A DNA stretch of 64,000 nt from Symbiodinium sp. CCMP2592 (GCA_905221615.1 CAJNDT010005870.1:75001-139000); one strand, 5' to 3'; numbered from the stretch's first letter, positions 18,933-30,179 are shown. Notes: generated by a model from the letters alone, not told the origin. Numbers and translations are program-made.

Positions 18933-20311
18933 GTCAATTGCTGACTATCCGATGCGTGCATTGGAATGCACATTGCGTGATGTGCTGTATGTACATCATG
19001 CGGAGCATCACGGATGCTCGATGAGGGGAACCTTTCACTTCGTTTCGACCTACTCGGAATTTCCCCGAGCGACGGCTTTCGCCAGACCTTTAAAAAAGAG
19101 AGAGTGGGCGCTGCATGTTTCATTGAATTATATATATTCAACGATGACACATACATTGACTGGAGTCTCACTTTGCGCAACAAATATATTTCGCTCAGAA
19201 ATATATTTTGTTTCTTTGGGAACATATAGAAACAGAATTTGGAAATAAAATAATAATAATCGTGTAACCTTGTCTTCCTAGTCCAACTGAAGGAGCCTCT
19301 TCAAACCCTCCACCGCATGGTAAGATTGACACAGCGAGGCCCCGGCGTCCATTATCCGGCTTCACATCTGATACTCTGCCTCAGCACGCCGGTCCTATGT
19401 TATCCCCAGTCTTTCGGTACCATGTTACCTATAGAGAATCTACACCAGGCCCACAAACCAAATCTACACCTTAGACAAGAACGTCATGCCCGACAACGCA
19501 AACCCCTCAAGCCCGACACCCTTAAACCCGGGCACCCGCCCTAGACACTAAACCCTTGTGCTACGAAGATATAAGCGCAAGGCATGCCTGGAGGATTTCG
19601 GGTTTGTGGGGTTTATTTTAAGGCCTCAGGGTTTTTTAGGGGTAGTACTGATACCAACATACAATTAAGACCGCTACTGCAGATCCAATACCCAAACCAG
19701 AAGACAAACTCCGCCCCCACACCTTATTTATGAAGCTAAACTCTAGACCATCCTGGACCCGGTCACCTGACCCCGAAGCCTCAGCCCAAGCCCCAACGCG
19801 AATCAACACTCCGAGACATGCTCTCAGGATCTTGGCCGTGTTCTGCAGCCCAAGGAGATGCTGGCCAGTCATTGCCTTCCTGTGTGCCCCCAGCATGCAC
19901 AGGCCTGCAATGCTCCTATCTTGAAGATCGAAAACGTACCGAAGACAGAGCAGATCCGTCAAGCAGGGAACTGCATGTCTGTACCTTGTCTAGGTGCTAT
20001 GCTTCTTGCTTGCATCTTGTGCGTGTCACCCAAAGACTGAAGTCTGTACAGGAGTTCGAGCTTCGGTGTGTGGAAGGTCCCCAGCATCTATTAGGAAATT
20101 CACTACTGTTACTGCAGACAATTCGACAACCGTGCCGGTCACCTGCAAGAAAGGCAAAGAATCAGGCTCGCGAGTCTTCAAAGGCCTAAGGCTTCACAGT
20201 TTGTGCGTGCTGCAGAATCACAACCGATACTTAGTGTTGTCTGCAGGTTTTCCAAGCAAGAGCAGGTGTCTGCGTAGGGTACAAAGGCATTGGTGCCTAG
20301 TGTGCCGGGAG
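18933..20311. other. non-coding region between second retroelement and gene B
   Basis: The first 300 bp are AT-rich (TATATATTC, AAATATATT) and may be 3' sequence of the retroelement. The rest holds telomere-like CCCTAAA fragments (about 19500-19560) and short frames without support, including one at 19980-20190 that could be a 5' exon. Confidence 0.4.
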
Positions 20312-20431
20312 ATGCCGCCGGCCAAGCGCAAGGCTGCAGCAGATGCTTCTGCAGCTAGCAACAAGGAGGCTAAGAGTGCTGCCGGCCCATGGTTGAAGAA
20401 GATGCTGAGCACGCACACGACCCGGCCTTAC
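20312..20431 (+). CDS. gene B, first exon
   Basis: Starts at ATG 20312 with a basic, Ala/Lys-rich N-terminus (MPPAKRKAAADASAAS), then GPWLKKMLSTHTTRPYG, ending at GTAAGC. The basic start could be a nuclear localisation signal. The next exon follows an AAG about 90 bp on. Family not recognised. Confidence 0.5.
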
Positions 20432-20522
20432 GGTAAGCATCCGAATCAAGTTGTTACAGCCAGATCTAGTGGCTAGCTTTCATACCCTCGGCTGATCATG
20501 ATGTTCTGCTGCTTTCTTAAGG

Positions 20523-20692
20523 AAGTTCGACTGTGTCAATGAATGTCATCCGGCGGAGTATGTCACACAGAAGCTTGCTGAGCCAGGGATCTATGATGGC
20601 CTGCATGCTTGGCTATTCCAGATGTCTGATGGCAGCTTGCAGCATCCCACGAGTGTGATGATGCCAGTGCGCTGGCATGTTATGTCTATAGA
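20523..20692 (+). CDS. gene B, second exon
   Basis: About 56 residues of well-mixed protein sequence: FDCVNECHPAEYVTQKLAEP, IYDGLHAWLFQMSDGSL, MMPVRWHVMSIEKG. It ends near GAGAAGG/GCCTG, which would be a GC donor (GC donors are reported in dinoflagellates). No known domain was recognised. Confidence 0.5.
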
Positions 20693-20853
20693 GAAGGGCC
20701 TGTTGTCTGTCCCCAACTCTAGGAGTCTAGCAAAGCTGGAAACTTGTAGAACTCTTCTCAATACAATAGAAGCTGAATGTAATTTGAAATTGCAATGGCA
20801 AAAGTCCGCAAACAAAAACTTTCTCCCATAAATACCGACCCCTTGGAGTTCCA

Positions 20854-21275
20854 AACCTGAGTTTGAAGCCTGTTCCCGGATGGCCCAGGCAGACACCCAG
20901 CACACCGTGTTTGAAGTCCCGCTGCTGAGCTTCCAGCTCTTCCAGCCCGAGGACGGCTACACCGTCCTGCAAGAGTGGCAGGTGCACGCAAGCAGCATAT
21001 GGTCCACAGGTTTCGAAGGATGGAGGCAAAACGTCGAAGTTAAGGTGTGGCAGGAAGCCTCCTTGGGACAGCCTGTAAAGTTTGGGGCTCTAGGGCCAGC
21101 AAAGGGGCATGGTAGATTGTCGATTCTTTACTTCGCCGTGCTGTACTCGTACTTGGAGCTGAAGCAAACGTGGGACGACGAGACCGAGGCTGAGTTCCGA
21201 AAGTACACTGGCAGCACTTTCATCAAGGGCTGTAGGCTCCCCCACATAACCGTACGACCCGAACTTACATCCTGA
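20854..21275 (+). CDS. gene B, third exon
   Basis: Open for about 140 codons to TGA at 21273-21275. Segments include FEVPLLSFQLFQPEDGYTVL, WQVHASSIWSTGFEGW and LYFAVLYSYLELKQTWDDET. Mixed strand and helix composition indicates a folded protein of unknown family. The TGA may be the real stop or an intron stop, since it follows PHITVRPE closely. Confidence 0.5.
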
Positions 21276-22851
21276 TGGTGAGTTTTGCACTGGAACGGGA
21301 TTTAGGGTTTGGGATTTGGGGGGATTCGGGGTGTCGGAGTTGGGATTTGGATATGGGATCTGAATACGGGATTTGGGATTCGAGATGATTAGGGATGTGG
21401 GCTTTAAGATTCGGGATATAATTCCGTACTTGACATTGGGCTTGTGGTGGTTTCCTGCACCTCCCTACGAGTAAGCCCGGAGCCCCGCACCCCCGAATAC
21501 CAAACAGCATCAAGCAGCAGCGGCAGCAGCAACAGCAAAAGCAGCGATCTGGGAGGATTTGCACGACCGAAAACGGCCACACGTGCGCGCCTGTCTGTGT
21601 CTCTCTCTGTCTCTGTCTCGCTCTCTCTCCGTTGGTCCGTTCGAAAGCGTCGAGTCGTATGTAGTTCCCGGGTTTTGCTTTTAAACGACTCGTGATGTGC
21701 TGCTTCTACTTGCACTTCTCATCCCGATATCCTGTAAGGACTGCTTTGCAATTGTCCCTGTAAGGGCCCTTGTATTCACCAAGAACGATTCAGAACATAT
21801 ACATACCGTTCGTGTGTTCCGCATTTAGGGGTCCAGGTCTTGAACCTAAGGGGTAATTGTGATCAAATCAACTACTAGTCCCAAACATAGCCCAAGGCTG
21901 TCCAACCTTGGCGACCCCCACGGCCTCAAGTCTTAAATCTCCCGACCCAAGAGAATCTCGATGCGTTTAATTTGCACCCAAGCAGTTCTAAGCTCTCCAT
22001 CTTCAGCCAACATCGCCAAAAGAGCAGTCTTACATCAAAGGTCTTGAGGAGTCTTGAAGTTTGAAAGAAGCACGAAAACATTCCTTTAGCCGCCGCTAGC
22101 TAGAACGTGGAAACAACTAGTGGTTACTAGATCTTGCGGGAATGCGGTACACCGGCATGCCCGGATTGAGAGATTGACTAATTACTTTTATTTTATTGTC
22201 GACATCCAGATCAAGCCTTCCCCGTTGGCTTGGCCAGCTGTCTCCCATCCTGCCACGAAGCTTCCCGCGTGCCACACTCCGGGACCCAAAGCTGTGCGAC
22301 TTGCACATACTAAGTAGACATAGACAAGCTTTGTGCGAGTCACATGCTTCGGAAGTGTCGAAGCTGAAATCTTGCATACCAAGCGCAAGTACGTGTGCTG
22401 AAATGATCCCATTATACCGGACTATACTTCTAGACGATGTGAGGTCTTCATCAGAAATGATAATGATCATTCCCTGCTGTTGTCCCTCCCGCTACTTTCT
22501 ACACCGCTCGTATAGCAAAAGCATGGTCTGGCAGAGGGGAGGTTTGGGCTGGTATCTTTGGCCTAATACGTTTTTTGACACCACACAATGATAATTATGT
22601 GACTTGGTCGACGTGACATGCAGGTGCATGCTGTACACCTCAAAACCGAGCATCATGAGGGTGTCAGACAAACTCGTCTGATCTCTGCTTTTCGACTTAT
22701 CAAGTGGACAAAAGTCTGTGGGTGTGTGGGTAAGGGTGGGCGTGCTCGCGGGGGTATGTGCTGGGCTGGTTATCTTGGTCCATGCTTCAAGAAAAAAAGA
22801 GCATTATGAGCATCACGGGTGGGGCTGGAGTGGCCCTGCGCAGGAGACGAC
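21276..22851. other. non-coding region
   Basis: No gene is supported. It contains GGGATTTGGG-like degenerate repeats (21295-21420), a GTCTCTCT-rich tract (21590-21640) and otherwise unique sequence up to the foldback element. Confidence 0.4.
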
Positions 22852-24397
22852 GGTTTGGAAGGTGTGGGGCCCTTGGAAACCCTCACCAGACCGCGCCTGC
22901 GCAGGAGACGACGGTTTGGAAGATGCGGGGCCTTTGGAAACCCTCACCAGACCGTCCCTGCGCAGGAGACGACGGTTTGGAAGATGCGGGGCCCTTAAAA
23001 ACCCTCACCAGACCGTCCCTGCGCAGGAGACGAGGGTTTGGAAGAAGAAACCCTCTTCTGTAGCCTCACCAGCAGGTTGCTGGCAGGGTTTCGGAGATTC
23101 CCTTCTGTTCTGTCTCTACAATACAGAGTGCCGTCGCACCGGAGGACACGACGGTTTCATCCAAACCATCAACTCCCGGGGCTGGGGCGTCCGGGAGACG
23201 ACGGTTTCATCCAAACCATCAACTCCCCGGGCCTGGGAGACGACGGTTTCATCCAAACCATCAACTCCCCGGGCCTGGGAGACGACGGTTTCATCCAAAC
23301 CATCAACTCCCCGGGCCTGGGAGACGACGGTTTCATCCAAACCATCAACTCCCCGGGCCGGGAGACGACGGTTTCATCCAAACCATCAACTCCCGGGCCT
23401 GGGCCCGGGAGACGACGGTTTCATCCAAACCATCAACTCCCAGGCCTGGGGTATTCAGCAGGGGACCATGCTTGCATCCTAAACAATCCATGGATCCCTC
23501 ATCTCTTTATCTTGCTACTTGGCCCAAGATGAAAGGTGATGGTTTGGATCAAACCATCACCTCCTGCCCTTTGTGGCAGATATGCTGTGTTTTTTTAAAT
23601 GATGGTTTTTGAGTTCCAAAAAAAAACGAGAATATGCCACAAAGGGCAGGAGGTGATGGTTTGATCCAAACCATCACCTTTCATCTTGGGCCAAGTAGCA
23701 AGATAAAGAGATGAGGGATCCATGGATTGTTTAGGATGCAAGCATGGTCCCCTGCTGAATACCCCAGGCCTGGAAGTTGATGGTTTGGATCAAACCGTCG
23801 TCTCCCGGACGCCCCAGGCCCGGGAGTTGATGGTTTGGATGAAACCGTCGTCTCCCGGACGCCCCAGGCCCGGGAGTTAATGGTTTGGATGAAACCGTCG
23901 TCTCCCGGACGCCCCAGGCCCGGGAGTTGATGGTTTGGATGAAACCGTCGTCTCCCGGACGCCCCAGGCCCGGGAGTTGATGGTTTGGATGAAACCGTCG
24001 TCTCCCGGACGCCCCAGGCCCGGGAGTTGATGGTTTGGATGAAACCGTCGTCTCCCGGACGCCCCAGGCCCGGGAGTTGATGGTTTGGATGAAACCGTCG
24101 TGTCCTCCGGTGCGACGGCACTCTGTATTGTAGAGACAGAACAGAAGGGAATCTCCGAAACCCTGCCAGCAACCTGCTGGTGAGGCTACAGAAGAGGGTT
24201 ACCTGTTCCAAACCGTCGTCTCCTGCGCAGGGACAGTCTGGTGAGGGTTTCCAACACCACCGCATCTTCCAAACCGTCGTCTCCTGCACAAAAACACTCT
24301 GGTGAGGGTTTCCAAGGGCCCCACACCTTCCAAACCGTCGTCTCCTGCGCAGGCGCGGACTGGTGAGGGTTTCCAAGGGCCCCACACCTTCCAAACC
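22852..24397. mobile_element. foldback element: large inverted repeat built from minisatellites
   Basis: The left arm (about 22852-23578) is the reverse complement of the right arm (about 23635-24397) around a loop of about 56 bp. Each arm has the same internal order: about 60-bp repeats containing GACGACGGTTTGGAAG, a unique segment of about 95 bp, about seven 44-58-bp repeats containing GACGACGGTTTCATCCAAAC, then a unique inner segment. Long frames through the arms are by-products of the repeats. No transposase is present, so if mobile it is non-autonomous. Confidence 0.85.
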
Positions 24398-24719
24398 TGC
24401 CACGGTCCCACCCCACCCCAGCCGGCTTCGCCCAGAACACCCCGCCCCGCCCCACCACACCCCGCCACTCCGCAGGCAGCCCAGCCCGGCCCATCTCCTG
24501 TGTTATAATACCACACACGTCGAGAAAGCAAAACTCACGAGAAATAAATATGCGGCTAGAAATTCAGGCTCTGCAAGACCATACCTTTTGATATAAAGTA
24601 CAAAGTTGTCTCGGCGTGGGTCGAGAACTCTTGCTGCCGGGTATTTGAGCACGGGGGTGATTCTCAGCTATCGAAATTATCCCAGTCTTTCAATCGATAA
24701 CTGATCCATACAGCCTGAG
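24398..24719. other. non-coding, C-rich then AT-rich
   Basis: A CCCCACCCC-rich tract (24400-24480) directly abuts the foldback element. The rest shows no coding frame until the gene C exon. Confidence 0.4.
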
Positions 24720-24921
24720 GTGGTTCAAGACAGCCGCCTCCATCGGCTGCGTCTTCATCAGACAAGCAAAGCAGGAAGAGTACATGTGGCGTCGCCTACA
24801 GCTCTCTCAGCAGCAAGCAGAGAAGCAGAAGAAGAATTTGCTGCAGCAGACCATGGTCTTCCATGCTCGAGCGGACAGCATCTTGAAAGATTCTTGCTTG
24901 CTCGACAGCAATTATTGTTCA
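24720..24921 (+). CDS. gene C, first recognisable exon
   Basis: About 67 residues: FKTAASIGCVFIRQAKQEEY, a Gln/Lys-rich helix (LQLSQQQAEKQKKNLLQQ) likely to form a coiled coil, then FHARADSILKDSCLLD. It is the most upstream supported exon of a long plus-strand gene ending at 31484. Function unknown. Confidence 0.5.
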
Positions 24922-24985
24922 GATGACAATGTACCAGAACACTGGAAAAGACGCCCCCAGACCCCGAAGCATTTCACACACTAAG

Positions 24986-25130
24986 GACAAGAGGATCTCG
25001 GACCCCACCCCCAATGAGTACCGCGATGCCTTCCTCCAGTCTGTGGATGAGTTCAACCACTACGGGGTCGCAGCTACGAACTCCCGGTACCGGCTCGATT
25101 CCAGTACTGCAATGTCAATGTACGGCTTCA
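24986..25130 (+). CDS. gene C, exon
   Basis: After ACTAAG the frame reads DKRISDPTPNEYRDAFLQSV then DEFNHYGVAATNSRYRL and ends near TTCAAG/GCCTG (a GC donor is possible). Family unknown. Confidence 0.5.
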
Positions 25131-25268
25131 AGGCCTGTAGCTTTTTCCAGCGTACAAAATAAACCCTTACAAATCAACCTTCATCCCTCGCGGATTTTAT
25201 AATGTCCAGGGACCTAACTTGAAAGTCGCTAAAACTACAGCCCCAACCCTAAACGCTCGAATCCTAAA

Positions 25269-25349
25269 ACTAAAAACCTTAGAACTTGTTCGGCTATAAA
25301 AAGATATTTAATATCTTTTTATAGCCGAACAAGTTCTAAGGTTTTTAGT
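25269..25349. repeat. 81-bp perfect palindrome in a gene C intron
   Basis: Forty bases on each side of the T at 25309 are exact reverse complements, so the DNA or its transcript can form a perfect 40-bp hairpin with a 1-nt loop. The arms start ACTAAAAACC and contain GTTCGGCTATAAAAAG. It lies between coding exons. Confidence 0.95.
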
Positions 25350-25427
25350 AAATTAGCCAGAACGAGCCCAGGACCCAGGAAGATAAACCCGTCCGATTCA
25401 ATCCCCATCCCTCGTCCGTTGCTGTAG

Positions 25428-25566
25428 GTCGGAGTCAGTGACGTGGTCTGGAAGCAGATCCAGCTTCACCTGCACCAGCACAGGCAGGACACTTCAGGCC
25501 AGGCGCAACTTTGTGAGCCCGGGGTGGGCATGCAAAAGTACGACGAAGTAGATCCCAGGAAGACTT
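25428..25566 (+). CDS. gene C, exon
   Basis: After TGTAG the frame reads VGVSDVVWKQIQLHLHQHRQ and ends KYDEVDPRKTYC. A His/Gln-rich amphipathic helix is apparent. Family unknown. Splice ends approximate. Confidence 0.5.
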
Positions 25567-25617
25567 ACTGTTGCACAAGCCCGTAACAAGCTAAATCAGT
25601 GCATTCTCATTCTTCAG

Positions 25618-25981
25618 CCCAATACTCAGAGCCATGTCCTTGCCCTGAAGCCTTCGCGAAAGAGACTCTTCTGAGCACTCGTTGGTTCTTGGGGGAGAGC
25701 ATGCCACAGACAGACGGATTGTGGCACGATGTACTCAAGATGAACGCTACGAAGCAGGAACTCTTCATGGAGAGAGTCTTGCTGCTGCACAAGATCGCCT
25801 TGAAGAAACGGGCTGGCAAGTCCAGCAATGTGAGGCTGACTTTGTCAAAGTGGGAAACCGAGACCAACATCATGGCTGTCTTGGGTCATGTGCTCCAGGA
25901 GATGGACAGTCGACCAAACTTATTCAAGCCAGAGCAGGTCAAGGCGGCGAGCCAGAAAATCCTCGAAGGGTGGCCCAGCTG
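25618..25981 (+). CDS. gene C, large exon
   Basis: Follows TTCTTCAG and ends before GTTAGC. About 120 helical residues: WFLGESMPQTDGLWHDVLKM, a Leu/Lys helix (ERVLLLHKIALKKRAG), NIMAVLGHVLQEMDSRPN and AASQKILEGWPS. The family is not recognised, but codon and residue use are clearly protein-like. Confidence 0.6.
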
Positions 25982-26049
25982 CGTTAGCAAGTCCATTGTT
26001 GCTTTTCGGGCACGTAATCATGGAATAACTACACGTGTCACTGATTCAG

Positions 26050-26338
26050 GGACTACAACGACGACATCCAGGCCCACATTGACGGCGCCCACCCCAACTG
26101 GTGCCCCTCCCACACGCAGGTGTGGAACGATCACCTGTGCTCCGCGAACAATGCAAACGTCATGGATGCAGCAGAAGCCCGACTGACAGCAATGGCCGAC
26201 GACGCAAGCAAGCTTGCATTCGAGCAGGATTCGTTGAAACTTGCGGCGGACATATCCAACATCGGGAAGATGTTGGACCGGTTCTTGCAAACCGATCGGG
26301 CGAGGCACTTGAGCAAAGTGACGCACTTGAAAGCGCAG
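26050..26338 (+). CDS. gene C, exon
   Basis: Follows GATTCAG and encodes about 95 residues. A His/Cys-containing start (DYNDDIQAHIDGAHPNW, CPSHTQVWNDHLC) is followed by a long helix (AEARLTAMADDASKLAFEQD...IGKMLDRFLQTDRARHL). The His/Cys pattern might bind metal, but no known finger was matched. Confidence 0.55.
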
Positions 26339-26414
26339 CACCTTGCCTACTTAGATTCATGAGTCATCGCTCCTGATTCCACCACTTCCAGCCCTAACAA
26401 TTCCGTGGCTCCAG

Positions 26415-26513
26415 GAACACACTTGGCGCCGCCTTTGTGTCTAGCTACATGAAGAAGTGGCTGAAGGTTGTGGGCGGGACCACTGAGGAGCTGGAGAGTG
26501 CCTTGTTGCAGGC
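26415..26513 (+). CDS. gene C, short exon
   Basis: After GGCTCCAG the frame reads NTLGAAFVSSYMKKWLKVVG then TTEELESALLQA. A short helical piece consistent with its neighbours. Confidence 0.45.
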
Positions 26514-27113
26514 CATTCCTTGCTCTATAATAATCTTTAAGAACCCTAAACCCTCAACCTGAAACCCTAAATCCCAAATCCTAAACCCTATTCATCACCT
26601 ATGTTCAAGCTTTCAACCCGGCCAGTGGACAGTCAGAGCGATTAGCCTTCAACGCCAGGTCCCAGATGCTCTAGACCGTTGCTTTGAGTGTTTGCCACGA
26701 CAATGGTGCAGGCCTCCAAACACAGCCCCCCATGATGCCAGTGCAATACTGCCAGCTTCATCAAACCGTAGGGAGTGCAACATCACTAGTCTTAAATAAA
26801 CCCCTGAGCCACAAGAGCCGGGCCCTCTACTTGCAAGCCTTATGATTAATTAGTTAACTGGGAAAGAACCATCAAACCTGAATGCCGGATGCCATAAGCC
26901 AGCCACAATAGTCAGCCGAGGGTGCGGGATCGATCTGTATATTACTATGGACTATAGGGACTAAGAAACGACCAATCCCCAGCTCGCATGCTCAGCCCCG
27001 TTTGAAATAGTTTTTTGGACCCCTCGCACTTGGAGTACTAAGCCTAAATTTACCCTAAACCCTAAACCCTTGCTACATATAACGCTCGGTCACCATAATA
27101 TCCCTGCCTGCAG
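26514..27113. other. non-coding, intron-like
   Basis: Contains several CCCTAAACCC-type telomere-like fragments (26545-26590, 27050-27070) and no supported coding frame. It ends in CTGCAG, the acceptor of the next exon. Confidence 0.45.
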
Positions 27114-27295
27114 TTCATGGCGAAGAGCTCCGTGGACGACTCGCCGTGTGTGCTCCTGGTGGACTTTACCAAGAGCGGGCGCTTGACGGTCAAGGATTTG
27201 GACCGCGACATTGGTTTGGTGAAGAAGTTCCTATCCTCAAAGCCTCTAATGACCATGGCTGTAGTTGTGGCACCGTTCTTGGAGTCAGCGAGACT
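27114..27295 (+). CDS. gene C, exon of the module shared with gene A
   Basis: Follows CTGCAG. It reads FMAKSSVDDSPCVLLVDFTK, then SGRLTVKDLDRDIGLVKKFL and a hydrophobic segment MTMAVVVAPFLE. The strand-then-helix pattern parallels the gene A exon at 874-1371. Family unknown; the alternation of hydrophobic strands and helices suggests an alpha/beta fold. Confidence 0.55.
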
Positions 27296-27390
27296 CGGAC
27301 AGCGCGGTGACATGAGGTGGGGAGGATTAGGAGGTTAGATTGGTGCCGCGGCTAGGAGCTAGCTTTTCAAGCCACTTGTCTAATGATTGG

Positions 27391-27548
27391 AGAGGCGCAT
27401 CGAGGACAAGGCCGACACGAAGGGGCTCTATTCGCAGGCCATCACTTTTCGAATGGAAAGCCCCCCGTCGAACAAAAACGTCCCGATTAACTTCCCAGCC
27501 TGGGTGATGATGGATGAAAATGAGCCGGAGAAGAACTTCTTTTGGCGC
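27391..27548 (+). CDS. gene C, exon of the shared module
   Basis: Reads RRIEDKADTKGLYSQAITFR, ESPPSNKNVPINFPAWVMMD and ENEPEKNFFWRCPL. This is the counterpart of RRTLEDL...PPTGNTSDQRPL in gene A. Boundaries approximate. Confidence 0.5.
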
Positions 27549-27644
27549 TGCCCACTGATGACAGACAGGACAGGGCTAGTGTAGCAGCATCATGATGAAG
27601 AGTTTGACTATAGGTGTTCTGCCACTGTTGGCCTGCCATAGTTT

Positions 27645-27805
27645 ATCCTGGACATTCAAATCTCAAGCCGTTGCAGGGGAAATCGGAGCAACATTCCTTT
27701 CGAGCCCGAGAGAAACTACATCGTGCCAATGGCAGTGAAAGACGCCGTGCCGTCAGCTTCTGAGGGTTCGAGGCTTGGGGCACAACCACAACTTGATCAG
27801 GTTTG
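27645..27805 (+). CDS. gene C, exon
   Basis: The frame GNRSNIPFEPERNYIVPMAV continues KDAVPSASEGSRLGAQPQLD. It looks like a continuation of the shared module. A long telomere-like, CCCTAAA-rich intron follows (27840-28040). Confidence 0.45.
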
Positions 27806-28049
27806 CTATGGCTTGATGATTCGGATTCCATCTACCAACCCTTTCCCACTCCGTAAATTAAGCCTTAAGCCCCCTAAACCCCAGCCCCAAACCCTAAACG
27901 CCCTAAACCATCCAAATCAAGACCTTAGCCCGAACTCGTGCTCTCACAAAACATGAACGATTTGAGGGCGGTGGGCTTGGACTGTGGTGTAGGGATTCGG
28001 GGTGTAGGCCGAGAAGTTTAGGGCTTACGGGTTTAGGGGTTTAGGGTGC

Positions 28050-28345
28050 CTGAACATTCCGTCAGGGCCCTCTCGGATGCGCAAGAGTCCGCTCAACTCC
28101 TGAGTGGACCCGGCTTTGCGGAAGCGGTCCTCGCAGGTTGCTTCGCAAACTTGCCCCGCAGAATGATGTACAGGACTGTGAATCTGTCCACTTACGATGC
28201 ACACTGGGAGAAGGCGGTTATGAAATTCCACCTCACAGAGCAACGGCCACGAATTTGCTCCCTCTCCCTGACGGATGATTTGGACATCAGCCAGTACTGC
28301 GAGCAAGTGTTGGCTGTGGACCTTCTGCAGGCTTGCTGCTGTAGC
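28050..28345 (+). CDS. gene C, exon
   Basis: Reads PEHSVRALSDAQESAQLLSG, FAEAVLAGCFANLPRRMMYR, TVNLSTYDAHWEKAVMKFHL and onward. Helical, protein-like, family unknown. Confidence 0.5.
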
Positions 28346-28588
28346 TTGCAAGTATTTCTTGTTGCTGTACGGGTAGGATATGGTCCCTGATGGTTTTTGC
28401 CATGAGCGCTTCTTAAGTGACTAGGGAGCCGCATGAACTCGCAAGTCTTCAAGATAAAGTCCAAACCCAAGAAACCACAGACTCCAAGGTTGAAGCTGAA
28501 AACCTTTGCTAAAGGATTGAAGAGCTTGAGCATTCAACCCCAGGCTAAAAACCGAAGACCGCAAACCGAAACAAGTCCCTTTCCCGGA

Positions 28589-28857
28589 GGCGTGGAAGCA
28601 GAACGGGGACATTCAGCTCCTTGCTGAAGAGCCAGGCTTCCGCCGCTACGAGAGCGAGGTGTCAGGCCTGGTGGCCAGCCCGGATCCGGCTGATTATGGC
28701 TTCAAGATGGTTGAGGTTACGACTGATGACTCTCAGCGGGGTGTGAACCGCTATAGGTTTTCCTTGTCACCAACCATCCGGGCACTGTACAACGCGGATG
28801 TAGTGCATCGCATGCAGTGGCAAGAGCTCATGGAAGCATTCGACAAGCAGCCCCTAG
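28589..28857 (+). CDS. gene C, exon
   Basis: About 90 residues: AWKQNGDIQLLAEEPGFRRY, YGFKMVEVTTDDSQRGVNRY, FSLSPTIRALYNADVVHRMQ. It ends near CCCCTAG/GTATGC, a good GT donor. Family unknown. Confidence 0.55.
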
Positions 28858-29066
28858 GTATGCATCCATTGGGAGCTGGAGAGCCTTTGTTGCCAACACC
28901 CCAAACCCACAAAAGATTCTGAATCCAAAAAGCATATTCTCAAAAGGATTTGAACCCCTGAAGCCGTCTGCTTGAAAGGGACCCTGAACCTGAAGCAGAA
29001 TCAGTGTGTCATACCCAAGCCCTAGAGCCTACCCGATCCTTAAACTCAGACCTTGCCATGCTCAGG

Positions 29067-29230
29067 TTTTCGCGCCACATGCAGGCCAGCCAGGCCCCGA
29101 ACACTGCGAGCACCCAGCAGGCACCGGTGGCCGAGGGCCCACTGACCTGGGAGGGTGAGCCAACATGCTTGGATGAGCTCACGAGCAGATATCAGATTGA
29201 ACACAAAATCCCAGCACGGGCCGCTGGTGC
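29067..29230 (+). CDS. gene C, exon
   Basis: Reads RFSRHMQASQAPNTASTQQA, PVAEGPLTWEGE and DELTSRYQIEHKIP. Partly low-complexity, so less certain than its neighbours. Confidence 0.4.
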
Positions 29231-29410
29231 GAGTTTGTTCGTTTGCAAAAGTGCAGAGCAAGATGGCGAGCAGAGGGATGTGTGTGATGGACAGATGTAC
29301 AAGCTTTTCATCGCTTCTTGACATAGACTTCAGACTGTGCTATGATTCATGAAAGAAGCCTCTGCACTCGATCAAGAAACATATCAAGAATAGCCCCTTA
29401 TCAACAGCTG

Positions 29411-29570
29411 AGGTTGCCCACAGTGCCGTGGCACTTTCCGCCACCGAGTTCTTGATCGCTCACGGACGGAGCGTCTTTCTCAAGCCTGAGAAGGCGGCGA
29501 AGCTGATGCGCGAAGCGTCAGGCTGGATTCTGCTAGGGTTTGCAGCTGGGTGCACTCTGCCGGCAACAAT
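29411..29570 (+). CDS. gene C, exon
   Basis: Reads AEVAHSAVALSATEFLIAHG, RSVFLKPEKAAKLMREASGW and onward. A helical segment of unknown family. Confidence 0.45.
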
Positions 29571-29845
29571 CATTATGACGTATGAACACTATATCATTGT
29601 AGCTGCTAAGGGTTCTAAATTCTAAAGCTGAGTACCCCAGGTTTAAGCTAGCGTTGAAGCAAGGATCGCATAGAATAGCATGGCAACGGGGCAGTGTCGT
29701 ACCGTGCAACTTGCTAGTGCTGCCACACGAACGTGCGAAGACCCTGTTTCTTTGCGTGGCCATTGGACCTCCATGATTCAAGGAGTGTAGGTCTAGAGGC
29801 CTTTCGAAGTCGACGTGTGACAGAGTTGTGTGTGACGCTGCGGCC

Positions 29846-30066
29846 ATGGATCCGCTGCAGATGCTGCTGTCCAAGCACGGCTTCCGCAAGGATGTAGTCT
29901 TAGTTATGAGACAATAGACGAGAAAACAGAAACAAACCTCGGGCTACTATTGCATGATTTTGCAGGACCTCAATGACATGATGGACGGCTCGTCCCCTGC
30001 GACCAGAACGCCTACCCCAACCGGACGCCCACTACCTGATGTTTCTGCTTCGTCTGCGACAGTGGG
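29846..30066 (+). CDS. gene C, two short exons (about 29846-29900 and 29968-30066)
   Basis: The first reads MDPLQMLLSKHGFRKDVV. The second, after GCAG, reads DLNDMMDGSSPATRTPTP and a Pro/Thr-rich tail. Exact splice sites unknown. Confidence 0.35.
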
Positions 30067-30179
30067 GAACTTAGGAATATGGTTTTGTTGGTGTACTGTC
30101 TGACAGAATCACGAGGAGCGGATTTTGCATTGAGGAAGGGTTTTGCTATCAAGCTGAGGCCGCTAGCCCCAGCGCCAGC

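Noticed and set aside
22845-24400. CRISPR-like array of regular repeats
   Set aside because: The sequence between the cores is itself repeated, so there are no unique spacers; the context is eukaryotic.
22718-24460. Long open frames on both strands across the foldback element
   Set aside because: They read only minisatellite units (repeats of HPNHQLPGL type) and mirror each other because of the inverted repeat; no folded protein is implied.
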